A DNA stretch of 64,000 bases from Myxococcota bacterium (GTDB taxonomy: Bacteria; Myxococcota_A; UBA796; UBA9615; JAKLKC01). Shown piece after piece: positions 15,681 through 24,768 of the stretch (the first letter of the stretch is position 1; the number at the start of each line of letters is the position of its first letter). The stretch lies in assembly GCA_023150875.1 (NCBI GenBank), contig JAKLKC010000002.1, positions 1 to 64,000 of the forward strand, read 5' to 3'. The translations under genes were made by a program, and so were the position numbers. A model generated the notes under the pieces. The model was not told where the DNA came from, ran no database searches, and worked only from the letters and a program-made list of their open reading frames with translations.

Positions 15681-18302
15681 ATGTCCGTCCAGCACGCCCC
15701 ACCCACCGCGCAAGCCCTGGAGCCCGTCCGGCCTCCCCGACAGGAGGAGATCGACCTGTACCGTTCCGAGATGACGGGGCGGTTCGGGCTGCTGATGCTC
15801 CTGTTCCGGCTGATGTTCCGCCGGATCGCTTCGGACGAGCAGTCCCTCCAGCCCCTCCGGAAGGCCGCGGCGGAGGGGACCGTCGTGTACGTGATGCGGA
15901 ACCGGTCCGCCCTGGACTACGTGTTCTTCAACGCCTACTTCCGCCGCCACGGCCTGCCCCTGGCCCGGTTCGCCAACGGGGTCAACATGCTGCCTTGGCT
16001 GCCGCCCCTGCGGGCGGCGCGGCTGGGCTGGCGCAAGCTGCGGGACCTCCTCCAGGGCCACCCCGCCCCGGATCCGGTGGACTCGGGCTTCCTGCGCCGC
16101 CTGGTCGCCGGCGGGCAGCCCGCCCTGCTCTTCCTGCGGCGCCGCGGCTCGTGGCTGCGGCGTCCCCAGCGGTCCAAGGCCGACCTGGTGGAGGAGGTGG
16201 TGCGGGCCCAGGACCTCTCGGCGCGGCCGATCTTCCTGGTCCCCCAGACCATCGTGTGGCAGCGGCGGCCGGACCGCGCCGATCCCGGGGCCCTGGGGGT
16301 GATCCTGGGGCAGGGGGAGGACCCCGGCCGCTTCTGGAAGCTGCTGCACTTCCTCGCCTTCCACCGCAACGCCGTCGTCCGCACCGGCGAGCCCATCGAC
16401 CTCAAGGAGTTCCTCGCCTCGGAGCGGGCGCGGGGCACGCCGGTGCCCACCATCGCCCGGAAGCTCCACCGGGTCCTGCGGGGCTACCTCTACCGCGAAG
16501 AGAAGCTGGTGAAGGGCCCCGCCATCATGCCCCGGGCCCGCCTCTTCGAGCGCATCCTCGACGAGCCCCACACCCGCGCGGTCCTGGAGGACGTCGCCCG
16601 GGCGGATGGGCGCGAGGTCGACACCGTCCGCCGAAAGGCACGGCGGATCCTGGACCGGACCGCCGCCGACTTCCGCTTCGGCTCCCTGATGCTGGCCAAG
16701 GTCACCGTGGACCTGGTGGTGTCCCGGATCTACAGCGGCGTGGAGTTCGACGCCGCCGACGCCGAGGAGATCCGCAAGGCCGCACGCCGGGGCACCGTCG
16801 TCTACGTGCCCTGCCACCGCAGCCACCTGGACTACATCCTGATCTCCTGGGCCAGCTTCTGCCAGCACATCCAGCCCCCCCACATCGCCGCGGGGATCAA
16901 CCTGAGCTTCTGGCCCGCCGGGCCGTTCCTGAAGCGCTGCGGCGCCTTCTTCATCCGCCGCAGTTTCCGGGGGGATCGCCTCTACGAGGCGGTGCTCACG
17001 GGCTACGTGCGGGAGCTGACCCGCCAGGGCTACACCCAGGAGTTCTTCATCGAGGGGGGGCGGAGCCGCACCGGCAAGCTGCTGCGCCCCCGCACCGGCA
17101 TGCTGGGCATGTACCTGGACGCCGCCCACGACCGGCTGGGGGGCGACGTGCTCTTCGTGCCCATGGCGCTGGGCTACGAGCGGGTGGTGGAGGAGAAGGA
17201 GTACTTCCGGGAGCTGACCGGCGGCGAGAAGCGCAAGGAGGACATCCGCGGCCTGGTGAAGACGACGGGGGTCCTCAGGAGGCGCTATGGCCGGGTCTAC
17301 GTGAAGTCCGGGCCCGCGATCTCCGGGCGGGAGTACATCGAGTCCCTGGGGGTGGACTACGCGGGCCTGGACGCCGAGGGGCGCCGGGCGATGCTCCAGG
17401 ACCTGGGCGAGCGCATCCTCCACGCCATCCACGAGGTCACGGTGGTCACGCCGTCGGCGGTGGCGGCGACGGTGCTCCTCAGCCACGAGCGCCGGGGCCT
17501 CGCCCTGCGGGAGTTCGAGAGGAGGGCCCTGTTCCTGGTGGAGATGCTGGTGGCCAGGGGCGCGGTCCTCAGCCGGGCGATGTCCGAGCCCGGGCGAGGG
17601 CTGGCCCCGTCCCTGGAGCGCCTCGCCGCCGACCGCCACGTCGAGGTCTTCGACCGGGAGGACCCGGACCGCGCGGTGGTGGCCATCCCCGCCGAGCGGC
17701 GCCTGACCCTGGACTACTACAAGAACAACATCGTCAACCACTTCGCCGACGCCGCCATGCTGGCCCTGGCGCTCCGCACCGGGGACGGCGAGGCGCTGGC
17801 GGAGCCGGAGCTGCGGGACCGCTTCGCCTTCCTCTACGGGCTCTTCGCCGAGGAGTTCACGCACCCGCCGGACCGCACCGTGGACGACGCCTTCGCCGCC
17901 GCCCGGGCCGAGCTGCTGGCCCACGGCGTCGTCGAGGCCGAGGAGGGGGGCCTCGGCCCCGCCTCCGCCGAGAAGGTGCAGTTCCTGTCCGCCATCCTGG
18001 TGAACTTCCTGGAGTCCTACCGGGTGGTCATCGGGGCGCTCCGGGACCTCGGGGCCAGCGGCCGGGCCGAGCCCGAGAAGGCCATGGTGAAGAGGATCCT
18101 CGTCGAGGGCCGCAAGATGTACATGACCGAGGACGTCACCCGGCAGGAGGCCCTGTCCAAGACCAACTACGAGAACGCGCTGCGGGCGCTGAAGGCGAGG
18201 GGGATCCTGCGGCCGGCGGGGGGGGACGGAGCGGTGACCGTGGACCGGGAGGCCCTCGGGGCCCTGGCCGACGCCCTCCGCCCCTACGCGAGGCTCGGGT
18301 GA
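15681..18302 (+). CDS. plsB: Glycerol-3-phosphate acyltransferase PlsB
   Basis: Protein of 873 residues, close to the usual PlsB length (about 800-870). It catalyses transfer of an acyl chain from acyl-CoA or acyl-ACP to the sn-1 position of glycerol-3-phosphate, the first step of phospholipid synthesis, at the inner membrane. The catalytic motif is HRSHLD (379-384) in VPCHRSHLDYILISW, and the G3P-binding motif is FIEGGRSRTGK. Downstream are PMALGYERVVEEKEY and the conserved C-terminal helical domain (ALKARGI). An N-terminal related segment has NRSALD at residue 74 where His is replaced. The ATG at 15681 begins MSVQH; the 112-codon ORF extension is repeat-derived. The stop overlaps the patatin start, so the two are translationally coupled. 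Confidence 0.93.
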   Translation: MSVQHAPPTAQALEPVRPPRQEEIDLYRSEMTGRFGLLMLLFRLMFRRIASDEQSLQPLRKAAAEGTVVYVMRNRSALDYVFFNAYFRRHGLPLARFANGVNMLPWLPPLRAARLGWRKLRDLLQGHPAPDPVDSGFLRRLVAGGQPALLFLRRRGSWLRRPQRSKADLVEEVVRAQDLSARPIFLVPQTIVWQRRPDRADPGALGVILGQGEDPGRFWKLLHFLAFHRNAVVRTGEPIDLKEFLASERARGTPVPTIARKLHRVLRGYLYREEKLVKGPAIMPRARLFERILDEPHTRAVLEDVARADGREVDTVRRKARRILDRTAADFRFGSLMLAKVTVDLVVSRIYSGVEFDAADAEEIRKAARRGTVVYVPCHRSHLDYILISWASFCQHIQPPHIAAGINLSFWPAGPFLKRCGAFFIRRSFRGDRLYEAVLTGYVRELTRQGYTQEFFIEGGRSRTGKLLRPRTGMLGMYLDAAHDRLGGDVLFVPMALGYERVVEEKEYFRELTGGEKRKEDIRGLVKTTGVLRRRYGRVYVKSGPAISGREYIESLGVDYAGLDAEGRRAMLQDLGERILHAIHEVTVVTPSAVAATVLLSHERRGLALREFERRALFLVEMLVARGAVLSRAMSEPGRGLAPSLERLAADRHVEVFDREDPDRAVVAIPAERRLTLDYYKNNIVNHFADAAMLALALRTGDGEALAEPELRDRFAFLYGLFAEEFTHPPDRTVDDAFAAARAELLAHGVVEAEEGGLGPASAEKVQFLSAILVNFLESYRVVIGALRDLGASGRAEPEKAMVKRILVEGRKMYMTEDVTRQEALSKTNYENALRALKARGILRPAGGDGAVTVDREALGALADALRPYARLG

Positions 18303-19522
18303 GGGCCGCGAGGGCCGGGGGGAAGGTGGCCCTGGTCCTGGGCGGAGGCGGGATTACGGGCGGCGTCTACGAGATCGGGGTCCTGAAGGCCCTGGACGAC
18401 TTCCTGGTGAACCGCTCGGTCAACGACCTCGACATCTACATCGGGGTGAGCGCCGGGGGGCTCATCGCCGCGGCCATGGCGGCGGGGATGCCCCCCCGGA
18501 GGATGGTGTCGGTACTCTCGCGGCGGCGGGGGCCCTTCCCGCCCTTCCGCCGCATGGACATCTACGGCCTCAACTGGAAGGAGTACCGCGAGCGCCTCGC
18601 CCGGATCCCCAACATCCTGGGCTCGGCCCTCTGGCGGAGTTTCATGCCCGTGGGCCGGGACGAGCCCGCGGACCTGCTGGGCAGCCTCTCCCAGGTGGTG
18701 CCCTCGGGGATGCTGGACATCTCGCCCCTGGGCCGGTACGCGGAGAGGCTCCTGCGGGGGGCGGGCCTCCCCACGGAGTTCGGGAGCCTGGGCCGGGAGC
18801 TCTACCTGCCCGCGCTGAACCTGGACACCGGCCACCTCACGGTCTTCGGAGAGGTCGGCACCCGCCACGTCCCCATCGCCCAGGCGGTGTGCGCGTCGGC
18901 GGCGATCCCCTTCCTGTTCGGCCCGGTGCGGATCGACGGGCAGGACTACGTCGACGGCGGCATGGACCGCAACCTGCCCATCGAGGTCGCCATCCGCCAC
19001 GGTGCCTCCCTGGTGGTCGCCATCCACCCTCTCGTCCCCCTGATGAACGTGCCCCGGGCCCGGGGGGACGCGAGCGCCGCGGGCAGCTACCTGTCGGGCC
19101 TCGGGGGGACGACGGTGCTGGACCAGGTCTACCGCACCCTGGTCCACGGGCGGGAGCGGGAGCACGTGGAGTCGGTGCGCCGGCGCCACCCCGAGGTGCC
19201 GGTACTGCTGGTGGAGCCCTCGTTCGATGACATGGTGATGTTCCAGTTCAACGTGATGCGATACTCCGTGCGCCAGAAGCTGGCGCAGCACGGATACGCC
19301 ACCACCCGCCGCCTGCTGCTGGGCGAGATCGACGAGTGGCGCCAGGCCTTCCGCGCCCACGGCATCGAGGTCCGGGACGAGATCCCCGAGCGGCCCTCCC
19401 TGGACCCCGACGACATGGCGACGCCGACCCTGGACTGGAACTCGGTGGTGGACGCCGTGGAGCGCCTCCCCTGGGTGCGCCGCTGGCTGGAGGAGAGCCC
19501 CGAAGCCGATCCCTGGACGTAG
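18299..19522 (+). CDS. Patatin-like phospholipase
   Basis: Protein of 407 residues starting at a GTG inside the plsB stop (GTGA overlap). It shows all patatin elements: oxyanion loop GGGGITGGVYEIGVLKALDD, nucleophile elbow GVSAGG (Ser51) and the DGG dyad (Asp219) in YVDGGMDRNLPIEVAIRHGA. Patatins are lipid acyl hydrolases. No signal peptide is visible, so it is likely cytosolic or peripheral at the inner membrane. Coupling to PlsB suggests that acyl removal and acyl addition to glycerolipids are produced together, e.g. in phospholipid remodelling; that link is inference. The C-terminal ~130 residues extend beyond the core. It ends 10 nt before the convergent yggU stop. Confidence 0.9.
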   Translation: MRAARAGGKVALVLGGGGITGGVYEIGVLKALDDFLVNRSVNDLDIYIGVSAGGLIAAAMAAGMPPRRMVSVLSRRRGPFPPFRRMDIYGLNWKEYRERLARIPNILGSALWRSFMPVGRDEPADLLGSLSQVVPSGMLDISPLGRYAERLLRGAGLPTEFGSLGRELYLPALNLDTGHLTVFGEVGTRHVPIAQAVCASAAIPFLFGPVRIDGQDYVDGGMDRNLPIEVAIRHGASLVVAIHPLVPLMNVPRARGDASAAGSYLSGLGGTTVLDQVYRTLVHGREREHVESVRRRHPEVPVLLVEPSFDDMVMFQFNVMRYSVRQKLAQHGYATTRRLLLGEIDEWRQAFRAHGIEVRDEIPERPSLDPDDMATPTLDWNSVVDAVERLPWVRRWLEESPEADPWT

Positions 19523-19532
19523 GGTCCGGGGA

Positions 19533-19790
19533 TCAGGGCGACGCCGCCTCCACGGCGGCGCGGACCTCGTCCGGGGTGAGCCCCCGGACCTCGAACTCCT
19601 TGTCCCGGGAGGACTCCCCCCTCGCAAGCACCACGCGGGAGGGGGCGATCCCCAGCACCTCCTTCGCCAGCAGGCGCCGCACGGCCTCGTTGGCGGCCCC
19701 CTCCACCGGCGGAGCCCGCACCTTCACCCTCAGCGCACCGTCCACGACGCCCACGACCTCGTCCCGCCTCGCCCCGGGCTGCACGCGCAC
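19533..19790 (-). CDS. DUF167 (YggU-like) protein
   Basis: From GTG 19790 the protein has 85 residues. It shows the DUF167 core VQPGARRDEVVGVVDGALRVKVRAPPVEGAANEAVRRLLA and SRVVLARGESSRDKEFEVRG. Family members are small (about 95-105 residues) and of unsettled function. Upstream of the GTG the frame stays open and continues with family-like sequence (AWIRPFPDGVRLRVR), so the annotated start probably truncates the protein. The only upstream initiation candidate I see is a CTG at 19853, which overlaps the divIVA stop as CTGA and would give 106 residues. It is directly downstream of divIVA, as YggU-DivIVA neighbours often are. Confidence 0.8.
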   Translation of the reverse strand: MRVQPGARRDEVVGVVDGALRVKVRAPPVEGAANEAVRRLLAKEVLGIAPSRVVLARGESSRDKEFEVRGLTPDEVRAAVEAASP

Positions 19791-19849
19791 CCGCAGCCGG
19801 ACGCCGTCCGGGAACGGTCGGATCCAGGCGCCACCCCCCTCCGCCCCCT

Positions 19850-20422
19850 TCAGGGCCGGCCCCGGCGCCCGGTCCGGGCCGGGCGGGACGCCGTGGAGAG
19901 GGCCGCCCCCAGGGGCTCGCCGCCGGGGACGTCACCGCCGTCGCCGGACACGCTCCCCTCGGACGCCTCCTCGTCCTCCATCTCCATCACCTCCAGGAGG
20001 GTGCGGTGGACCTCCAGGGCGCTCCGCACCGCGGCGAGGTGGCGGGCCCGGATGGCCCCGAGGCGCTCGACCTCCTCCTGGAGCGCGTCCCTGCGGCGGC
20101 GCCACTCGGCCTCCACCTTCCCCGCCTCCAGGCGGGCCCCGGCCACGATCGCCTCCGCCTCCCGCTCGGCGTTGGCCTTCACGTCCGCGCTCACCTTGCG
20201 GGCCAGGATCAGGGTCTCCTTCAGGTCGCTCTCCTGCCCCCTCAGGGCCTCCACCTCCCGCTCCCGATGGGCCAGGTCGGTCTCCAGGGAGCGGACCCGC
20301 TTCAGCAACTCCTCCCAGTCCTCCCGGACCCTCTCCAGGAAGGCGTTCACCTCTTGGGGCTCATACCCGCGGAACGCCTGGGTGAAGGTCTTCTGGGCCA
20401 GGTCGATGGGGGCGATCTTCAT
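19850..20422 (-). CDS. divIVA: DivIVA-domain protein
   Basis: Protein of 190 residues. The N-terminus MKIAPIDLAQKTFTQAFRGYEPQEVNAFLERVREDWEEL is the DivIVA membrane-binding domain with the exposed Phe/Arg tip (FTQAFRGY). A long coiled coil follows (about residues 35-150, e.g. RSLETDLAHREREVEALRGQESDLKETLILARKVSADVKANAEREAEAIV), then a low-complexity Gly/Arg tail. Proteins of this family sense curved membrane and recruit division, polarity or cell-wall factors; in this lineage the partner is unknown. The gene precedes yggU and follows ggt by 85 nt on the same strand. ATG is preceded by GGAGATCCG. Confidence 0.9.
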   Translation of the reverse strand: MKIAPIDLAQKTFTQAFRGYEPQEVNAFLERVREDWEELLKRVRSLETDLAHREREVEALRGQESDLKETLILARKVSADVKANAEREAEAIVAGARLEAGKVEAEWRRRRDALQEEVERLGAIRARHLAAVRSALEVHRTLLEVMEMEDEEASEGSVSGDGGDVPGGEPLGAALSTASRPARTGRRGRP

Positions 20423-20507
20423 CGGATCTCCGCTGCCCGGGCGCTCGCGCCCGGTGACGATGGGAAGGCTTCCCGGGGCCGGGTGGCGCGGCCCCGGCGG
20501 GCGAGGC

Positions 20508-22280
20508 TCAGGGTGCCGCCGTGGTCAGCCCCAGGCCCCCCTTGCGGGGATCCGCGGCCGCCACCGGCCGGTCCCCCCGCAGGTCGACGGCGGTGACCGC
20601 GGAGACGAAGGGATACGGGGCGATCCGGTGGCCCATGGCCTCGAGGGCCTGGCGGACGTCGGCGGGGATCCCCTCCTCGGCCCAGACCTCGTCCGGGGAC
20701 CACATGGCGTGGATCCGGGGGGCGGCGAGGGCGTCCTCCAGGCTCTGGCCCCCCTCCAGCACCCTCAGCAGCACCTGGAGCACCGAGGTGACGATGGTGG
20801 GGCCCCCGGACCCGCCGAGGGCCAGGACCACCTGTCCGTCCTTCAGGACCAGGGTGGGGCTCATGGAGCTGGCGGGGCGGGCGCCCGGGCGCAGGGCGTT
20901 GGCGGCGCTGGGGGCGAGCCCGAAGCGGTTGGGGGTGGGGCGGGCGGCGAAGTCGTCCATCTCGTCGTTCAGGAGGACCCCGGTCTCGGGCACCAGGAGG
21001 CCGCTGCCGAAGGGCAGGTTGACGGTGCTGGTGAGGGAACAGGCGCCGCCGCGGCCGTCGGTGGCCACCACGTTCGCCGTCCCCCCGCCCCCGGCCGGGA
21101 CCAGGGGGCCGGGGACCGGTGGGGCGCCGGGGAGGGTGCGGAGGCCCATCTCCCCGGGGGGCGCGGCCCCGGCGGGACGGATCCGGGCCGCCAGCGCGCG
21201 GACCCGGTCCGGGTCCAGCAGGTAGCCCACCGGCACGTCGGTGAAGGCCGGATCCCCGAGCCACGCGGCCCGGTCGGCGAAGGCGTGGTCCAGGGCCTCG
21301 GCGACGCGGTGGTACCATCCGGCCGTCCCGGGCGGCGGGGGAGGGCCCGACGCGGCGGCGTAAAGGGCCAGGGCCTCCAGCACCACCACGCCGCCCCCCG
21401 GCGGTGGGAACCCGAGGACGGTGTAGCCGTTCCAGGGGAGGGCAAGGGGGGTCCGCTCCGCGGGCGCGTAGGCGGCCATGTCCGCCTCCGACAGGGCCCC
21501 GCCGCCTGCGCCGGCCACCCGGGCCGCGGCCTCGGCGGCCGGACCGGAGGTCAGCGCCGCGGGGCCCTGCTCGCCGTAGGTCCGGAGGGTCGCGGCGAGG
21601 TCCGGCCGCGCCACCGTCCCCTCCCCGAGGGGAGCGCCGCCGGGCCAGAGCTGCTGGCCGAGCAGGCCCAGGCCGTCCCGCAGGGGCGCGGTCCGGCCCA
21701 GGAGGGACCTCTGGTAGGCCGTGGGCGTGAACCCCCGCTCCGCCAGCGCCGCGGCGGGGGCTGCGAGGGCGGAGAGGGGGAGGGCCCCCAGGCGGACCCG
21801 GAGGGCCTCCAGCCCGGCGGGCTCCCCCGGCACCGCCACCGCGGCCCCGCCCCGGACGGTGTCCAGGGCACCCTCGGCGCCGGGGGGCAGGGCGTAGCGG
21901 GCGGGGTCCGCCGCCGCGGGAGCGACCTCGCGGAAGTCCAGGGCGTAGGAGGCGCGGGCGGCGGGGTCCCAGCACAGGGCGAATCCGCCCCCGCCCAGCC
22001 CCGACGCCTGGGGGCTGGCGACCCCCATGGCCAGGGCCAGCGCGACGACCCCGTCGGCCGCGGTCGCGCCCGGCAGGCCCATGACCTCGAGCCCGGCCCG
22101 GGCGGCCTCGGGGTGGTCGGCGGCCACGGCACCGGCGGCGACGACGGCGGCGACGGGCTCGCGGGGCGGGATCGAGGCCGAAGGGGGCGCCCCGCGGGAG
22201 GCGGAGCAGCCGGCGAGGAGGGCGGCCAGGAGCGGCGCGGCGACCCGCGCGCGCGCCGGGGATCGGGCCGAGGGAGGCAT
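20508..22280 (-). CDS. ggt: Gamma-glutamyltransferase (lipoprotein)
   Basis: Protein of 590 residues, normal for GGT. An N-terminal lipoprotein signal (VAAPLLAALLAGC) places it at the envelope. The large-subunit hallmark is ADGVVALALAMGVASPQASGLGGGGFALCW. The autocatalytic cleavage site and nucleophilic Thr lie at about residue 401 in GGGTANVVATDGRGGACSLTSTVN, followed by the small-subunit motifs LNDEMDDF and PTLVLKDGQVVLALGGSGGPTI. The enzyme is made as a proprotein and splits before the Thr; it then hydrolyses or transfers the gamma-glutamyl group of glutathione and similar amides. The Thr is followed by Ala-Asn rather than the more usual Thr-His. The gene is divergent from the MopE-like lipoprotein gene. 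Confidence 0.93.
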   Translation of the reverse strand: MPPSARSPARARVAAPLLAALLAGCSASRGAPPSASIPPREPVAAVVAAGAVAADHPEAARAGLEVMGLPGATAADGVVALALAMGVASPQASGLGGGGFALCWDPAARASYALDFREVAPAAADPARYALPPGAEGALDTVRGGAAVAVPGEPAGLEALRVRLGALPLSALAAPAAALAERGFTPTAYQRSLLGRTAPLRDGLGLLGQQLWPGGAPLGEGTVARPDLAATLRTYGEQGPAALTSGPAAEAAARVAGAGGGALSEADMAAYAPAERTPLALPWNGYTVLGFPPPGGGVVVLEALALYAAASGPPPPPGTAGWYHRVAEALDHAFADRAAWLGDPAFTDVPVGYLLDPDRVRALAARIRPAGAAPPGEMGLRTLPGAPPVPGPLVPAGGGGTANVVATDGRGGACSLTSTVNLPFGSGLLVPETGVLLNDEMDDFAARPTPNRFGLAPSAANALRPGARPASSMSPTLVLKDGQVVLALGGSGGPTIVTSVLQVLLRVLEGGQSLEDALAAPRIHAMWSPDEVWAEEGIPADVRQALEAMGHRIAPYPFVSAVTAVDLRGDRPVAAADPRKGGLGLTTAAP

Positions 22281-22351
22281 CGGGGCACTCCGGGCGGTGT
22301 CTCGGGCCGCCGCCGAGCCGCGGGCGGGACGGCGGGGGCCGACGGGCCGCC

Positions 22352-22357
22352 ATTATA
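22352..22357 (-). promoter_or_regulatory. -10 box (TATAAT) of ggt
   Basis: On the minus strand CCTATAATGG contains a perfect TATAAT, 71 nt upstream of the ggt start. No matching TTGACA is seen at 16-18 nt. It is the only such A/T island in the divergent region on this strand. Confidence 0.5.
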
Positions 22358-22405
22358 GGCCCCTCCGGTGGGCTTGGGCCCTTCGGGCACGGGCTCCCGC
22401 GGTTC

Positions 22406-22414
22406 TGGTATCCT
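22406..22414 (+). promoter_or_regulatory. Extended -10 (TGgTATCCT) of the MopE-like lipoprotein gene
   Basis: TGGTATCCT fits an extended -10 (TGn plus hexamer) and lies 34 nt before the ATG at 22449. No -35 hexamer is obvious, which an extended -10 can tolerate. Confidence 0.45.
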
Positions 22415-22448
22415 CCCGGCGGGGTTGGGCGGGGGTCGTTCCCCGAAA

Positions 22449-24605
22449 ATGAAGATCCACTTCGCTCTCATCGCCATGCTCTTCCTCGCCGGGGGCTGCG
22501 CCGAGGAGGCCGCGGACGACGACGCGGCGGCGGACGACGATTCCGGTACCGACGACGACACGGTGCCGGACGACGACTCCGCGGCCGACGACGACACGGC
22601 TCCGGACGACGACACGGCGCCGGACGACGACTCCGCTTCCGATGACGACTCCGCGGCCGACGACGATTCTGCCCCGGACGACGACACCACTCCCGATCCG
22701 GTTGTCACCGACCGGGACGGCGACGGCCACGACGCCATCGAGCACGGGGGAGACGACTGCGACGACTTCGACGCCTGGACCTATCCCGGCGCCCCGGAGG
22801 TGTGCGACTTCGCACATGCGGACAACGACTGCGACGGGGTCGGCGACCTGGACACCGACGCGGACGGCGACGGCCTGGCGGTCTGCGACGACTGCGACGA
22901 CGCCGATCCCACCCGCAACGGCCTGGCGGAGGAGGTCTGCGACGGGATCGACAACAACTGCGACGGCCTGGTGGACGAGGACCAGGACATGGACGGGCAC
23001 GCGGCCTGCGACGACTGCGACAACCGCAGCCCCCTGCGCTACCCCGGCGCGTTCGAGGCGTGCGACGGCATCGACAACGACTGCGACGAAGAGGTGGACG
23101 GGGACGTGGACTTCGATGGCTTCGACGCCTGCGAGGACTGCCGCCCCCTCGATCCCTACGCCTGGCCCGGGGCTCCCGAGACCTGCGACGGCGTGGACAA
23201 CGACTGCGACGGGCTCCTGGACGAGGACGACCCGGACTTCGCCACGGACGCCGACGGCGACGGGGTGCTCTCCCGGGGGTGCGGCGGGGACGACTGCGAC
23301 GACACCTGGGCGGCGACCTGGCCCGGCGCTCCCGAGGTGTGCGACGGCCGGGACAACGACTGCGACGGCAGCACCGACAACGACAAGGACGGCGACGGCC
23401 ACGGAGCCTGCGAGGACTGCGACATCGCCGACCCCGAGGTGTACGACGGGGGGCCGGAGTCCTGCGACGGCAAGGACAACGACTGCGACGGCGTGGTGGA
23501 CGGCGATCAGGACGGGGACGGCTACGGCGCCTGCGAGGACTGCGACTTCGCCGACCCCGACGTGAACGCCGGCCTGCCGGAGTTCTGCGACGGCAAGGAC
23601 AACAACTGCGACGGCGTGGTGGACGCCGACGACCCCACGGTGGACGGCGACCAGGACGACGACGGCGACCTCTCGGCCCTGTGCGGCGGGGATGACTGCG
23701 ACGACACCGATCCGGCGATGCACGGCCTCGACACCGACGGCGACGGGCAGAGCGCCTGCGCCGGCGACTGCGACGACCTCGATCCCACCGTCAACACCAC
23801 GGACCTGGACGGCGACGGGATCCCCGCCTGCGAGGGGGACTGCGACGACTCCGATCCCGACGTGTACCCCTATGCGTGGGAGGAGCCCTCCGACGGGATC
23901 GACAACGACTGCGACGGCCTCGTCGACGGGGCGGACGGCGATCCCGTCTCGCTGTTCTCGTTCGGGGACGATTCGTCGGGGGTAATGGCTTTCACCGGGG
24001 GCTTCACCTTCCCCTTCTGCGGCACGGAGTGGACCCAGGCCTACGCGATCTCCAACGGCCGCATCACCTTCGGGGGGGCGGACACCGACTACTCCGAGAG
24101 CGCCACCGAGTTCCTCGGCACCACCTACCGGGACAGCGTCGCGGGCTGGTGGGACGACCTCACCGGCACCGCGGGGACCATCGCATGGGTCCAGCACGCG
24201 GACGCCGCTGCGCTCCACTTCCGGGGGGTCTCCGAGCTCTCCCCCACCAACTCGAACACCTTCGCCATCGTCCTCAGGGCCGACGGCCGGATCTCCCTCC
24301 ACTACGGGGCGGTGGCGGCGGTGGACGGGATCGCCGGCTGGAGCTGCACCCCCGGCGGAACGGTCCCGGAGACCGACCTGACCGCGGCCGCGGTCCCCAT
24401 CGGCGCCGCGGGGATCGGCATGGGGACCGAGGACGCGGTGTACGAGTCGTTCACCGGGACCGGAGCGGACTCCGGGGACCTGGACGACCGGGGCTTCCTG
24501 TTCTGCGTCAACTCGGGGGAGGACCTGGACGGGGACGGCTGGACCGGGAGGTGCGGCGACTGCGACGACGGCGACGCCGCCACCTACCCGGGTTCGGGCT
24601 GCTGA
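22449..24605 (+). CDS. MopE-repeat lipoprotein with acidic linker and nidogen-like domain
   Basis: Protein of 718 residues. Lipoprotein signal peptide (FALIAMLFLAGGC), then an acidic linker of about 12 DDDxx units (residues ~22-80). About ten MopE-type putative metal-binding repeats follow, each of the form DCDDxDP...EVCDGxDNDCDGxVD, rich in Asp and paired Cys. From about residue 500 there is a beta-rich domain (SLFSFGDDSSGVMAFTGGFTFPFCGTEW, ISNGRITFGG, FAIVLRADGRISLHYG) resembling nidogen-like/PEP-type extracellular domains, then a final MopE-like half repeat. Asp-rich repeats suggest divalent cation binding at the cell surface; the named Methylococcus MopE binds copper, but that cannot be transferred. 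It is a tandem paralogue of the next gene. Start ATG 22449 is dictated by the signal peptide. Confidence 0.8.
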   Translation: MKIHFALIAMLFLAGGCAEEAADDDAAADDDSGTDDDTVPDDDSAADDDTAPDDDTAPDDDSASDDDSAADDDSAPDDDTTPDPVVTDRDGDGHDAIEHGGDDCDDFDAWTYPGAPEVCDFAHADNDCDGVGDLDTDADGDGLAVCDDCDDADPTRNGLAEEVCDGIDNNCDGLVDEDQDMDGHAACDDCDNRSPLRYPGAFEACDGIDNDCDEEVDGDVDFDGFDACEDCRPLDPYAWPGAPETCDGVDNDCDGLLDEDDPDFATDADGDGVLSRGCGGDDCDDTWAATWPGAPEVCDGRDNDCDGSTDNDKDGDGHGACEDCDIADPEVYDGGPESCDGKDNDCDGVVDGDQDGDGYGACEDCDFADPDVNAGLPEFCDGKDNNCDGVVDADDPTVDGDQDDDGDLSALCGGDDCDDTDPAMHGLDTDGDGQSACAGDCDDLDPTVNTTDLDGDGIPACEGDCDDSDPDVYPYAWEEPSDGIDNDCDGLVDGADGDPVSLFSFGDDSSGVMAFTGGFTFPFCGTEWTQAYAISNGRITFGGADTDYSESATEFLGTTYRDSVAGWWDDLTGTAGTIAWVQHADAAALHFRGVSELSPTNSNTFAIVLRADGRISLHYGAVAAVDGIAGWSCTPGGTVPETDLTAAAVPIGAAGIGMGTEDAVYESFTGTGADSGDLDDRGFLFCVNSGEDLDGDGWTGRCGDCDDGDAATYPGSGC

Positions 24606-24768
24606 GGGGGAACCCACCGGCGTCCTCCTACTGCTCCTGGACGGCATCTTTCGGGTGGGCGGGCTTGCCCGCGGACCGTCGAAGATGTCAGGATCCCGTC
24701 AACGATGCGTCGCGCACCCGCGGGCGGGGTGGCGGCGGCCGCGGCATGCGCCGCCGGGGGTCACCAGG

